Source: an uncultured Petrimonas sp. (GTDB taxonomy: Bacteria > Bacteroidota > Bacteroidia > Bacteroidales > Dysgonomonadaceae). Taken from it: a DNA stretch of 52,915 bases. The position numbers and the translations under genes are program-made. The notes beneath the pieces are model-generated. The model had not been told where the DNA came from. It ran no database searches and saw nothing but the letters and a program-made list of their open reading frames with translations. Where the stretch lies: contig CAKTUP010000001.1 in assembly GCA_934621705.1 (NCBI GenBank), positions 1-52,915 on the forward strand. Reading direction: 5' to 3'. Positions 25,063 to 34,558 of this stretch are shown in pieces (the first letter of the stretch is position 1; every line of letters starts with the position of its first letter).

Positions 25063-26016
25063 ATGGGATTATTCGATATATTTTCGAAGAAAAAGAAAGA
25101 AACGTTAGACCAGGGACTGGAGAAAACTAAGGAAAATATTTTCTCCAAACTCACCCGTGCCGTTGCCGGAAAATCGAGAGTGGACGACGCTGTGCTCGAT
25201 GAACTGGAAGAAATACTCGTAACATCTGACGTGGGCGTTGACACCACGCTAAAAATAATCGACCGCATTGAAGAGCGCGTCGCGCGCGACAAATACGTGG
25301 GAACGGACGAACTCACGAGAATTCTCCGCGAAGAAATTGCCGAACTGCTCACCGAAAATAAATCGGACGACGTTGAAGAATTTTCCGTTCCCGAAGATAA
25401 AAAACCATACGTAATAATGGTGGTTGGCGTGAACGGAGTAGGAAAAACCACTACCATCGGAAAGCTGGCGCACCAGTTCAAGCAAAACGGATTATCGGTG
25501 TATCTCGGCGCGGCCGATACTTTCCGCGCAGCGGCTGTGGAGCAGCTCGATATTTGGGGCAAACGCGTAGGAGTTCCCGTAGTAAAACAAAAAATGGGCG
25601 CCGATCCGGCATCGGTGGCTTTCGATACGTTGAATTCGGCCAAGGCCAACAATGCCGATGTGGTCATTATCGATACTGCCGGCCGCCTGCACAACAAGAT
25701 AAACCTGATGAACGAGCTCACCAAAATCAAAAATGTGATGAGCAAAGTCATCCCCGATACTCCGAACGAAGTTCTTTTGGTTCTCGACGGTTCCACCGGA
25801 CAAAACGCCTTTGAGCAAGCCAAGCACTTCACTGCTGCTACCGAAGTTACCGCTCTGGCAATAACCAAGTTAGACGGAACAGCCAAAGGCGGCGTGGTTA
25901 TCGGTATTTCCGACCAGTTTAAGATTCCCGTGAAATACATCGGGTTGGGCGAAAGAATGGAAGACCTGCAGGTTTTCCGCAGAAAAGAATTCGTGGATTC
26001 GTTGTTTGGGGAATGA
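25063..26016 (+). CDS. ftsY: Signal recognition particle receptor FtsY
   Basis: A 317-residue SRP GTPase that docks ribosome-SRP complexes at the inner membrane. The N domain starts soon after a basic N-terminus, without the long acidic A domain of E. coli. GTPase motifs: G1 GVNGVGKTTTIGKL (about residues 122-135), DTFRAAAVEQL, DTAGRLHNK and the TKLDGTAKGG that contacts guanine. The C-terminal end GVVIGISDQFKIPVKYIGLGERMEDLQVF is typical. It follows the L28 block and precedes rimO. The first heptad unit starts immediately after the stop codon. Confidence 0.97.
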   Translation: MGLFDIFSKKKKETLDQGLEKTKENIFSKLTRAVAGKSRVDDAVLDELEEILVTSDVGVDTTLKIIDRIEERVARDKYVGTDELTRILREEIAELLTENKSDDVEEFSVPEDKKPYVIMVVGVNGVGKTTTIGKLAHQFKQNGLSVYLGAADTFRAAAVEQLDIWGKRVGVPVVKQKMGADPASVAFDTLNSAKANNADVVIIDTAGRLHNKINLMNELTKIKNVMSKVIPDTPNEVLLVLDGSTGQNAFEQAKHFTAATEVTALAITKLDGTAKGGVVIGISDQFKIPVKYIGLGERMEDLQVFRRKEFVDSLFGE

Positions 26017-26051
26017 TACGGGTTACGAGTTACGAGTTACGGGTTACGGGT
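26017..26051. repeat. Heptad array directly after ftsY
   Basis: Five units, TACGGGT, TACGAGT, TACGAGT, TACGGGT and TACGGGT, beginning at the first base after the ftsY stop codon. This is one of the cleanest arrays. Confidence 0.75.
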
Positions 26052-26152
26052 TTGCGTCCGGCTGCTTGAAGCCGGCCTGACGCGTTAGCATTCAATAACA
26101 AGAAAATCAAAATGGAAATTATTATAAAGGATTCTTTCCTTAAATTCCCCTT

Positions 26153-26166
26153 TAGGGGTTAGGGGT
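26153..26166. repeat. Heptad doublet just before rimO
   Basis: Two TAGGGGT units end two bases before the rimO ATG at 26169. The preceding CCCCTTT can pair with the first unit as a small hairpin that would sit at the ribosome-binding region. Confidence 0.5.
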
Positions 26167-26168
26167 TT

Positions 26169-27488
26169 ATGAAAAACAGAATAGACGTTATAACGCTCGG
26201 TTGCTCCAAAAATCTGGTAGATTCAGAACTATTGATGCGCCAATTGGTTGCCAACGGTTACACCGTGGAGCACGATCCGGCAGATCCCAAAGGCGAAATT
26301 GCGGTGATCAATACCTGCGGATTTATCGGCGATGCCAAAGAAGAATCCATCAATATGATTCTGGAGTTTGCTGAAGCCAAAAAGTCGAACAAACTGAAAA
26401 AACTGTTTGTTATGGGTTGCCTCACGGAGCGTTATATGAACGAATTGCAGGCGGAAATTCCCGAAGTAGATAAATTTTACGGCAAATTTAACTGGAAGGG
26501 ATTGATTTCCGATTTGGGTAAATCGTATTACAAAGACCTGGAGTTCGACCGTTCGCTTTCCACGCCGCCGCATTACGCCTACGTTAAAATATCCGAAGGA
26601 TGCGACCGCACGTGTTCGTATTGTTCTATTCCTATAATGACGGGCAAGCACAAATCGCGCCCGATGGAGGAGATTGAGGAAGAAGTTCGCCGGTTGGTTT
26701 CGCAGGGCGTTCGTGAGTTTCAGTTTATCGCGCAAGACCTTACGTATTATGGTCTTGACCGATACAAACAAATGAAGTTACCCGAACTGGTTGAGCGTGT
26801 TGCCGATATAAAAGGCGCCGATTGGATTCGCCTGCATTACGCCTACCCGGCGCATTTTCCCATTGATTTGCTGCGTGTGATTCGCGAACGCGAAAACGTT
26901 TGCAACTATCTCGATATTGCTTTGCAACACATTAGCGACAATATGTTGCAGAAAATGAGAAGAAACATCACCAAGCAGCAAACCATCGATTTGATTGCCC
27001 GATTTAGGGAAGAAGTTCCCGGCATACATTTGCGAACCACAATGATGGTAGGGCATCCGGGTGAAACGGAACAGGATTTTGAAGAACTGCTTGATTTCGT
27101 AAAACAAACCCGATTTGAACGCTTGGGCGCATTTCCCTATTCGCACGAAGACGACACGTATTGCGACAAAAATTACACCGACGATATTCCTGCCAATGTA
27201 AAACAGGAAAGAATGAATATTCTGATGGACGCGCAAGAAACTATCGCTTTGGAAATAAACGAATCAAAGATTGGAAAAACGTTGAAAGTAATTATCGATC
27301 GCGAAGATTCGGATTATTACATTGGCCGCACCGAATTCGATTCGCCCGAAGTGGATGGCGAAGTGCTTATCGACAAACAAACTCCGCTGAAAACCGGAGA
27401 GTTTTACGATGTGAAAATCACATCGGCTCTGCCGTTTGATTTATTGGGAGAAGCGTCCCCAACCTTCTTCAAGGAAGAAGACTGTTGA
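26169..27488 (+). CDS. rimO: Ribosomal protein S12 methylthiotransferase RimO
   Basis: A 439-residue radical-SAM enzyme that methylthiolates Asp88 of S12 (E. coli numbering). UPF0004 cysteines are C12 (TLGCSKN), C50 (VINTCGF) and C84 (VMGCLTE). The radical-SAM cluster is C145, C149 and C152 in GCDRTCSYCSIP. The NLVDSE motif near the N-terminus and a C-terminal TRAM domain (IDREDSDYYIGRTEFDSPEVDGEV) fit RimO, not MiaB. Paralogous to mtaB at 2437. It follows ftsY in the usual Bacteroidales order. Confidence 0.95.
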   Translation: MKNRIDVITLGCSKNLVDSELLMRQLVANGYTVEHDPADPKGEIAVINTCGFIGDAKEESINMILEFAEAKKSNKLKKLFVMGCLTERYMNELQAEIPEVDKFYGKFNWKGLISDLGKSYYKDLEFDRSLSTPPHYAYVKISEGCDRTCSYCSIPIMTGKHKSRPMEEIEEEVRRLVSQGVREFQFIAQDLTYYGLDRYKQMKLPELVERVADIKGADWIRLHYAYPAHFPIDLLRVIRERENVCNYLDIALQHISDNMLQKMRRNITKQQTIDLIARFREEVPGIHLRTTMMVGHPGETEQDFEELLDFVKQTRFERLGAFPYSHEDDTYCDKNYTDDIPANVKQERMNILMDAQETIALEINESKIGKTLKVIIDREDSDYYIGRTEFDSPEVDGEVLIDKQTPLKTGEFYDVKITSALPFDLLGEASPTFFKEEDC

Positions 27489-27494
27489 GTTCTC

Positions 27495-27680
27495 AAATCC
27501 CAAAGGGATTTAATTAAAATAGCCGTGCGTGAAACGCACGGGAATCGGTATATGGGCACATCTACAACCCCGAAGTGGGTTGAACAAAACGATGTTCAAC
27601 GCCTATGGCGTTGTATTTTATTGTCTTTCCGATACCACAGGTTACACCTGTGGCTATTGTTGTTGGCCCCTTTCGGGACA
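27495..27680. repeat. Cluster of tight hairpins between rimO and the HU-fusion gene
   Basis: Five consecutive hairpins with very short loops: AAATCCC/GGGATTT (loop AAA, 27495-27511), CCGTGCGT/ACGCACGG (loop GAA, 27523-27541), CAACCC/GGGTTG (27565-27582), CAACGCC/GGCGTTG (loop TAT, 27597-27613), and CCACAGGT/ACCTGTGG (loop TAC, 27635-27653). A sixth at about 27661-27680 is imperfect. A 67-codon open frame passes through but looks non-coding. It resembles mosaics I recall from other Bacteroidota intergenic regions without a formal name. Confidence 0.75.
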
Positions 27681-27753
27681 TAAAATAGAATTTAGCAACA
27701 GCCTTGCTCTCAAAAAGTGGCTTAAGGGATAAGAATAATTTATATTTGACAGT

Positions 27754-28881
27754 ATGACGCATCAACAATTCATCTCTGAAATAGCACAACGCCTTAATAC
27801 AGACTCATCGGAAGTCGCGGAATCCTTATCGAAAATCGCGAACGCGATAACCGAAAAACTGGCGGAAGGCACACGTGTTTCTGTTCAGAATTTTGGCGTT
27901 TTCGAAATTCAAAAGAAACCGGAACACATTTCGGTGAACAAGCAAACCGGTGAACGATATTTGGTGCCACCAACGCTCGTTGTTGCTTTTTCACCCGGTT
28001 CCGAGAGCGCAACATCGCCAGCTATCGTTGATGCCTCCAACGAATCTTTCGTTACTTCCCTTTTTTCTATTGTTGCCGAATGGGTTGAAAACGAAAAATC
28101 GGTTGAAATTGACGACTTGGGCGCCTTTTATCTTCACGAAAATGGCATCAGTTTCAGACCTGCTGATTCTCTGAAAGAAGCGGTAAACAAGCCTTTCGCA
28201 CATTTCGAGTCTGTTTTGCTGGATGAGGAAGTTGTTTTTGAAGGAGTGGAGATTGAAGAAGTGGGGGAAGTTGAAGAAATAATAGAAGTAGATGAAGTGA
28301 AAGAACCTGAAATAACTGTTGAAGAAATAGAAGCTGCTTCAACTGAAATACCGGTATTGGAAGCCGATTCTTATCGGGAAGTGTTTCGTTCAGATAAAAC
28401 AGTGGCAGCCAAACCCGATAAACGCGCCAAAATCCCACCCATTTTAATTCCCATTTTAGGAGGTGTTGCCATTGCGTTGGCAAGTCTTTTTTTTTTCGTG
28501 CAACGCCAACCGAGAAAACAACCGATAATAATCGCTGAAAAACAGCCTGTTATCGAATATATTCGGGAGGAAATTGTTCCGATAGAAAAACATGAGCTAG
28601 AACGTAACGAACCGGAAGTGGTTGTTTTGTCGGGTGGAAAAACGCTGCGTATTTTGGCGGAAGAAAAGTTCGGCAACCGCGAGTTTTGGGTATATATCTA
28701 TCTGAAAAACAAAAGTAAAATCAAAAATCCCAATGTAGTTTCCGCGGGAACGGAGTTAATCATTCCCGATATATCGGAATACGATATCAACGCGACAAAT
28801 CCGCAATCCATTGCCAAAGCCAAAGCGCTAGGCGATGATATATTGCAAACATTTAAAAAAAATCAAAACGCAGAAAAGTAA
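27754..28881 (+). CDS. HU-domain protein fused to a membrane helix and LysM domain
   Basis: A 375-residue chimera. Residues 1-90 look like an HU/IHF DNA-binding fold: FISEIAQRLNTDSSEVAESLSKIANAITEKLAEGTRVSVQNFGVFEIQKK, with a second related copy around residues 95-155 (NESFVTSLFSIVAEWVENEKSVEIDDLGAFYLHENGISF). A very acidic stretch (about 165-200) follows, then a single helix ILIPILGGVAIALASLFFFV (about residues 230-250), and a periplasmic LysM-like domain, LSGGKTLRILAEEKFGNREFWVYIYLKNKSKI, ending VSAGTELIIPD. This arrangement would tie DNA to peptidoglycan across the inner membrane; that is inference. Confidence 0.85.
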   Translation: MTHQQFISEIAQRLNTDSSEVAESLSKIANAITEKLAEGTRVSVQNFGVFEIQKKPEHISVNKQTGERYLVPPTLVVAFSPGSESATSPAIVDASNESFVTSLFSIVAEWVENEKSVEIDDLGAFYLHENGISFRPADSLKEAVNKPFAHFESVLLDEEVVFEGVEIEEVGEVEEIIEVDEVKEPEITVEEIEAASTEIPVLEADSYREVFRSDKTVAAKPDKRAKIPPILIPILGGVAIALASLFFFVQRQPRKQPIIIAEKQPVIEYIREEIVPIEKHELERNEPEVVVLSGGKTLRILAEEKFGNREFWVYIYLKNKSKIKNPNVVSAGTELIIPDISEYDINATNPQSIAKAKALGDDILQTFKKNQNAEK

Positions 28882-29476
28882 TCTCATTGCGAGAGAAAAT
28901 TGTGCCATAAAAGACAGTCGATTCTTTAACAAATGTTTAGAAACGCTTTGAGAAAACAAACTGTATATGTACATAAATTTATCTCATACCCATCCGTGTT
29001 CATACCCTATTTTAAAATATTTAATTTCAAGGGCACCCAGTATCGATATTTTTTTCGAAATTCGCTCTCCAATTGGAAGCAATGCGTTCTTTTTATAAAA
29101 ATAATAATAAATCTATTTAGTTAAAAAACGACTATTATTTTTATCATATAATAATATTATTTATCTTTGTCGTATAATTAAGTGTATAAAAATCCTTAAT
29201 AAAGGAAACAGTATTGTTTACATACAAATACTAAATAAACTTAGACTGACTTATATACATATACTTAATCAATTGATGAAAAATATTGTAATGCTTTTGT
29301 TAGATAATGCTTTGCCTATAATCGGTTTCTTTTTGAAACTTCAATTTTAAAAATACATAAAAAACAATAGAAAACGTAAACCCGATGTACACGCCAAACA
29401 ACATATCCGTGAGTTTGAGTAGCGGGAACACCTTTTCGTTCGCCATGTCGCTGGTGTTGGCCGACGACAAGGGCGT
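28882..29476. other. AT-rich gene-free stretch upstream of the PUL-like locus
   Basis: About 600 bases with very low G+C and no convincing frame. TATCTTTG at 29162-29169 matches a forward -7 element but lacks a -33 partner. The last 100 bases are GC-richer and may be the degraded 5' part of the pseudogene that follows. No RNA gene or repeat was recognised. Confidence 0.5.
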
Positions 29477-29818
29477 ATGGGCCTTTGGCCCAAAGATCGT
29501 GTTCGCACCGTAACACCGCCCCCGTCAACGGCTCCGGTGGCGCAGGTGGACTTTTCGGCGCGCTTTCAGCACCGCATTTCGTTTTCTGACGAAAGCACCC
29601 CAACCCTAAAAGCCAAACCCGCGGGTGTGCACGGCTGTGAAATTTGGACAAAAATAGATGGCGCCACGCCCACATCGGTTTCCGAAATGAAATATTTGGC
29701 CACCGACACGGCATCGCCTTACATTGTGGAGTTTGATGGAGCCGACGGTGGAAAAACAGTGTATTACTGGCTGCGCTGGGTAAACAAAAAAGGGCAGGCC
29801 GGCTGTGGAGCGCCCTAG
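29477..29818 (+). pseudogene. C-terminal fragment of a Bacteroidota secretion/Ig-like hypothetical protein
   Basis: The 113-residue frame starting MGLWPKDRVRT and ending GQAGCGAP resembles the second half of a roughly 200-residue family common in Bacteroidota, whose members have a DRxxMGL...DTTRTP...P linker and a C-terminal Ig-like part (HGCEIWTKIDGATP, YIVEFDGADGGKTVYYWLRWVNKKGQAG). The helical N-terminal half is missing: upstream the same frame meets a stop at 29427 and looks only weakly related. I recognise the family but no name for it. GC-rich composition contrasts with the AT-rich upstream stretch. Confidence 0.5.
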
Positions 29819-29924
29819 TGAGTGCTATTATAGGAAAGTGAAAGAAGGCAAGAAAATGAAAAGACTTTCAATATGGTCTAACAGTTTCTTAAAACATAAC
29901 CATTTTTTAAAACAACAAATCAAT

Positions 29925-31412
29925 ATGAAGAAAATCCTTTTTTCAAGTTTGCTGCTCTTTATCTTCGCAGGAATATTCTTTTCCTGCAAAGACGATAATA
30001 ACAGCAAAACAAATTTTCAGCCGTTTGATCCGGCTAAACCCATTGAGGTGAGTAGTTTTTATCCGGATTCGGGTGGCATTGCCACTCCAATCATCATCAA
30101 CGGAAACAACTTTGGATCCGACACGGCAGGTATGAAAGTATATTTTGTGGATACACTCGGAGTGAAACACCCTGCCGGATTGGTAGGTTCAAACGGGAAC
30201 AAAATTTATGCCTTTGTGCCCAAACTTACCTATTTACGCAAGATGGAAATAATGGTAGAACGTACCACATCAGACGGAAAAACGGTATCGGGAAAAGGCG
30301 GCTACAATTTTTTCTATAAAACGCAAACATCGGTAAGCACCGTGCTGGGAAAACCCGAAACCGACAACAACAACGTGCCCACCGTGGCCGGCGATTTTGT
30401 GAACACCACCCTTTCAATGCCGTTTGCTATCTGCTTAGACGACGAAGACAACATCTTTATCGTAGAACGCTCGTGGAGCGCGCAAGGGCAAGGTTCCATA
30501 CAAGGTGCAAGAAACGACAAAAATGAAGGTGTAAGCTCCAACCTTATCATGGCCGATCAAAAAGCACAAGCCGTGATTGTGATGGCATACGGCGCCAATC
30601 ACTCCAATGCTCCCGCTTTTTCTGATGAATCTGGCAACGAAGCTGTATATGTGCCCGAAGATGCCGGTTTGTATTTTTATCAAATGATGAAGAGCTTGAG
30701 CTATGCCCCCCGGCACCGATCGCTCATTTTGGATGAGAGTAGTAAAAACGTTTTGGAGAGCAACTGGAAATACTCGTTCGTGGTAAACAAGATAGACCAC
30801 ATGGTATATACCATAATGTGGAGAGGACAGCTTATACGCTTCAACCCAACCACACGAAATATAGAAGTATTGTTAGACAAAGTTGTACCCGATATTCCCA
30901 ACGCGCATGGAAGCGGCAACGGCAGCAATACTTATTGTATCTTCTCGCCACTGGAGCCTAATATGCTCTACTTTGCCATGGAAGACTACAACATGATTGG
31001 ACGCGTGGATATTTCGGCATTGGCCGACAAAGACAAGGCCACCTATCGCGGAGAACAATATGCCGGAAAAGCTTTTACCGAAGGTCCTGTGAACGGCCGA
31101 GGCTGGGAAGACGGATTACTTGAAAATGCCAAGTTTTTCGCACCCAAGCAAATGGCTTTTACCGCTGACGGGAAATTATATATCGCCGATAACAACAACC
31201 ATTGCATACGCGTGATAGACACCACCGTGCCCAAAGAGCAAGCAACCGTGCAAACGGCCATCGGCCTTCCCGGTAATCGGGGCTTTCAAGACGGTGGCCC
31301 TGAGTTTGCCAAGTTTGCCAACCCCACAGGAGTGGCCGTAAATGCCGATGGGTCGATTATTTATGTAGCCGACTCAAGAAATCACGTGATTCGCAAGCTA
31401 TCCATTGAATAA
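29925..31412 (+). CDS. IPT/TIG and NHL-repeat lipoprotein (surface glycan-binding position)
   Basis: A 495-residue lipoprotein (lipobox FFSC near residue 20). An IPT/TIG Ig-like domain follows: IEVSSFYPDSGGIATPIIINGNNFG (about residues 40-115). The C-terminal two-thirds is a beta-propeller with NHL-type blades, best seen in ADGKLYIADNNNHCIRVID and ADGSIIYVADSRNHVIRKL. Placed directly before susC, it takes the position of a surface-exposed binding protein. The start at 29925 gives a signal peptide; an earlier in-frame start at 29805 lies in the fragment upstream and is rejected. Confidence 0.88.
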   Translation: MKKILFSSLLLFIFAGIFFSCKDDNNSKTNFQPFDPAKPIEVSSFYPDSGGIATPIIINGNNFGSDTAGMKVYFVDTLGVKHPAGLVGSNGNKIYAFVPKLTYLRKMEIMVERTTSDGKTVSGKGGYNFFYKTQTSVSTVLGKPETDNNNVPTVAGDFVNTTLSMPFAICLDDEDNIFIVERSWSAQGQGSIQGARNDKNEGVSSNLIMADQKAQAVIVMAYGANHSNAPAFSDESGNEAVYVPEDAGLYFYQMMKSLSYAPRHRSLILDESSKNVLESNWKYSFVVNKIDHMVYTIMWRGQLIRFNPTTRNIEVLLDKVVPDIPNAHGSGNGSNTYCIFSPLEPNMLYFAMEDYNMIGRVDISALADKDKATYRGEQYAGKAFTEGPVNGRGWEDGLLENAKFFAPKQMAFTADGKLYIADNNNHCIRVIDTTVPKEQATVQTAIGLPGNRGFQDGGPEFAKFANPTGVAVNADGSIIYVADSRNHVIRKLSIE

Positions 31413-31430
31413 CTAAATTTACTGATTGAT

Positions 31431-34400
31431 ATGAGAAAAATAACAACTATCATCATTGCCTTGATGAGTTTGTGCGTTGTAACTGTTTTCGGACAGGAGA
31501 GAAACCTGGAAATTTCCGGAACAGTTTATGACGCTGTATTAAACGATCCGCTGCCCGGAGTATCCATTTTTATAAAAAACGCTCCCGGTGTTGGAACCAC
31601 CACCGATGCCAACGGGCGATTCACCATACGGGCTGCCCGCAACGAAACCATCGTTTTTCAAATGATCGGAATGGCCATTGTAGAAAAAGTAGTAACACAA
31701 AGCGAATCGGATGTGAGAATCGATCTAAAGGAAGACACTCAGTTGCTGGATGAAGTGGTAATTACCGGACTTACTGCACAGAAAAAAGTATCCATTGTAG
31801 GAGCTATTACTTCCGTGGACGTAGATGAACTGAAAACACCCGCTACATCACTCAACAACATGTTGGGAGGACGTGTAGCCGGTATTATGACCAGTATGAT
31901 CTCCGGAGAACCCGGAAAAAATATTTCCAGTTTCTGGATCCGCGGTATCGGTACTTTTGGCGCCAACTCAGGCGCGCTGGTACTTATTGATGGCCTGGAA
32001 GGACGCCTGCAGGATGTGGATCCCGACGACGTTCAATCGTTCCAAATATTGAAAGACGCGGCGGCAACAGCCGTTTACGGTGTGCGCGGAGCCAACGGCG
32101 TGGTTATTGTAACTACCAAAAGAGGACACTCGGGCAAACTGAAAATTCAGGCTCGCGGTACACTACAGATTAACCAACTCAAACGCCTGCCGGAGTATTT
32201 GGGCGCGTATGATTACGCCAAATTGGCCAATGAGGCAAGAGCGCTATCGGGCGAAAACGATCTCTATACCCGCCTGGACTTGGACGTAATTAAATCGGGA
32301 CTCGATCCCGACTTATACCCCGATGTGAACTGGATGGACGAAATTATGAAAAAAACCTCGATGCAACACCGCTATTACATGAGTGCGCAAGGAGGTGGGG
32401 AGGTAGCCCGGTACTTTATTTCACTTGGTGCAAAATTCGAAAACTCGGCATACAACCAAGCAGACGTGAAATTTAAGAAGCCGGTAAACTATAACCAAAT
32501 AACGTATCGCACCAACATTGACATGAACCTTACGCCAAAAACCAAACTCTATTTTGGCACAGAAGGCAGCATCATTATGCACACATTGCCCGGGATGGAA
32601 AATACCAACTCACTCTGGGCTTCGGTACGCATGCTTACACCGGTAATGTTTCCCGTAACTTATTCCGATGGCACTTTGCCCACCTACGGCACTTCCGATT
32701 TATCGTCACCCTACTCGCGTCTCAACTACATGGGCTACAGAAATAACGATGAAAACCACAGCAAACTCACCCTCAAGCTTACCCAAGAAGTGGGAGGAAT
32801 TTTTAAAGGGCTTACTCTTTCTACCCAAGTGCTGTCTGAGTTGCAAACATTTATAACGGAAGGTCGCCTTATGAATCCCAATATGTACCGGGCAACCGGC
32901 CGCGATGCTCAGGGAAACCTCATCAAGTCGCTTCGCGTTCGTGAGTCCACCGTATTTTATTTCAAAGGTAGCAACCACTGGCGCAAGTACTATTGGGAAA
33001 GCAAAGCCGACTGGAATCGCACTTTCGGAAAACACGATTTGGGAGCGCTCCTATATTATTATATGGAAGATGTGCAAGACGGACGTTGGGGATTAGACCT
33101 TTTAGGTATCAATTCCATTCCGGCACGCCGTCAAAACGTATCGGGACGCCTCTCTTATGGATTCGACAACACCTACTTCATCGATGCCAACTTCGGCTAC
33201 ACCGGTTCTTCGCAATTTAAAAAAGGCGAGCGTTTCGGATTCTTCCCTTCGTTGGCCGTGGGTTGGGTGCCCACCGGTTATAAATGGGTACAGGAAAATT
33301 TACCCTGGATAAGCTTCTTGAAAATTCGTGGATCGTATGGTTTGGCAGGGAACGACCAAATTACCGACGCCCGATTCCCATACCTGACACTGATCGATAA
33401 TATGGCTGGCGTATATTGGACTCCGGGCGGCTCTGGCCTATTGGGTATAACCGAACGAACAATTGGAGCCGACAACCTAAAATGGGAGGTAGCCAAAAAA
33501 GCCAACTTGGGTATTGATATGAATTTTATGGACGACAAACTGAAAATTGTGGCCGATGTTTTTCGCGACCAGCGAGACAACATATTTATGACCCGTGTTA
33601 CACTGCCCGATTATTTAGGGCTTGTAAACCGTCCTTTTTCAAACGTGGGAAAAATGCACAGCTACGGATCCGATGGAAACATAGAGTACAATCATACCAT
33701 AAACAAGGATATGGGTTTTACCGTGAGAGCCAATTACACTTTTGCTCAAAACATGATTGATTATTACGAAGAAAACAAACTGCCATACGATTACCTGAGC
33801 GTTACGGGAAAACCACATGGAATCCTTCGAGGGTACATTTCGGAAGGGCTGTTCAAAGATAAAGAAGAAATTGAAACCAGCCCCGACCAAAGCGCGTTTG
33901 GACGCATCCGTCCGGGAGACATCAAATACCGAGACGTAAACGGCGACGGACGTATCAACGAAGACGACAGAGTGCCTCTTTCTTACGGCAACCAAGTGCC
34001 CCGTCTGATGCTGGGTGCGGGAGGCGATTTTCGCTACAAAGATTTCACCGTGGCCATATTGTTCAGGGGAGCGGCAAAAGTAGAATATTACCGTTCGGGT
34101 ATCGATATTTATCAATTCGGACTTAATGCTCCCGGTTGGATACCCTTCTATAACGGAGACCTCGGAAACGTAATTAAACTGGTAAACAACCCGCAAAATC
34201 GTTGGACACCGGCATGGTACTCAGGCGATCCCGCCACTGAAAACCCCAATGCCGAGTTTCCGCGATTATCCTACGGAAGCAACACCAACAACGAACAACT
34301 TTCTACGTTTTGGAAGCGCGACGGCTCATACATCCGTCTTCAAGAAGTAAGTTTGCGCTACAAAATGAAAGATCACAATTGGATTAAAGCAATGGGGCTA

Positions 34401-34544
34401 ACGTCCGTTGACCTCGAATTTGTAACCAATAATGTGTTCACTATCGATAAAGTGAAATTTTTCGATCCCGAGCAAGCGCATTATAACGGGGGGGCTTATC
34501 CCATTCCAACGTCATATACTTTTCAATTATACCTGAACTTTTAA
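31431..34544 (+). CDS. SusC/RagA TonB-linked outer-membrane transporter
   Basis: A 1037-residue SusC-type protein with a signal peptide (to about VFGQ). Next come a CarboxypepD-reg-like domain (LEISGTVYDAVLNDPLPGVSIFIKN), a plug domain (LNNMLGGRVAGIMTSMISGEPGKN, SFWIRGIGTFGANSGALVLIDG) and a long beta-barrel ending YTFQLYLNF. It imports a ligand handed over by its SusD partner, powered by TonB. No N-terminal secretin-like or anti-sigma-interacting extension is apparent. It is 18 bases after the IPT/NHL gene and 14 bases before susD. Confidence 0.96.
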   Translation: MRKITTIIIALMSLCVVTVFGQERNLEISGTVYDAVLNDPLPGVSIFIKNAPGVGTTTDANGRFTIRAARNETIVFQMIGMAIVEKVVTQSESDVRIDLKEDTQLLDEVVITGLTAQKKVSIVGAITSVDVDELKTPATSLNNMLGGRVAGIMTSMISGEPGKNISSFWIRGIGTFGANSGALVLIDGLEGRLQDVDPDDVQSFQILKDAAATAVYGVRGANGVVIVTTKRGHSGKLKIQARGTLQINQLKRLPEYLGAYDYAKLANEARALSGENDLYTRLDLDVIKSGLDPDLYPDVNWMDEIMKKTSMQHRYYMSAQGGGEVARYFISLGAKFENSAYNQADVKFKKPVNYNQITYRTNIDMNLTPKTKLYFGTEGSIIMHTLPGMENTNSLWASVRMLTPVMFPVTYSDGTLPTYGTSDLSSPYSRLNYMGYRNNDENHSKLTLKLTQEVGGIFKGLTLSTQVLSELQTFITEGRLMNPNMYRATGRDAQGNLIKSLRVRESTVFYFKGSNHWRKYYWESKADWNRTFGKHDLGALLYYYMEDVQDGRWGLDLLGINSIPARRQNVSGRLSYGFDNTYFIDANFGYTGSSQFKKGERFGFFPSLAVGWVPTGYKWVQENLPWISFLKIRGSYGLAGNDQITDARFPYLTLIDNMAGVYWTPGGSGLLGITERTIGADNLKWEVAKKANLGIDMNFMDDKLKIVADVFRDQRDNIFMTRVTLPDYLGLVNRPFSNVGKMHSYGSDGNIEYNHTINKDMGFTVRANYTFAQNMIDYYEENKLPYDYLSVTGKPHGILRGYISEGLFKDKEEIETSPDQSAFGRIRPGDIKYRDVNGDGRINEDDRVPLSYGNQVPRLMLGAGGDFRYKDFTVAILFRGAAKVEYYRSGIDIYQFGLNAPGWIPFYNGDLGNVIKLVNNPQNRWTPAWYSGDPATENPNAEFPRLSYGSNTNNEQLSTFWKRDGSYIRLQEVSLRYKMKDHNWIKAMGLTSVDLEFVTNNVFTIDKVKFFDPEQAHYNGGAYPIPTSYTFQLYLNF

Positions 34545-34558
34545 AATATAGAAATCTT

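Noticed and set aside
24891..25940. Reverse-strand 349-codon frame opposite ftsY
   Set aside because: It is Ser-rich antisense of a well-conserved GTPase gene, caused by codon usage, not a gene.
27529..27732. Open frame of 67 codons through the hairpin cluster
   Set aside because: Its composition follows the palindromes, there is no ribosome-binding site, and no protein family is recognised.
29316..29714. Reverse-strand frame of 132 codons opposite the fragment before the PUL-like locus
   Set aside because: The forward strand shows remembered family similarity; the reverse product has no recognisable feature.
29805..29924. Longer start for the IPT/NHL lipoprotein
   Set aside because: The added 40 residues overlap the upstream fragment and destroy the lipoprotein signal that begins at 29925.
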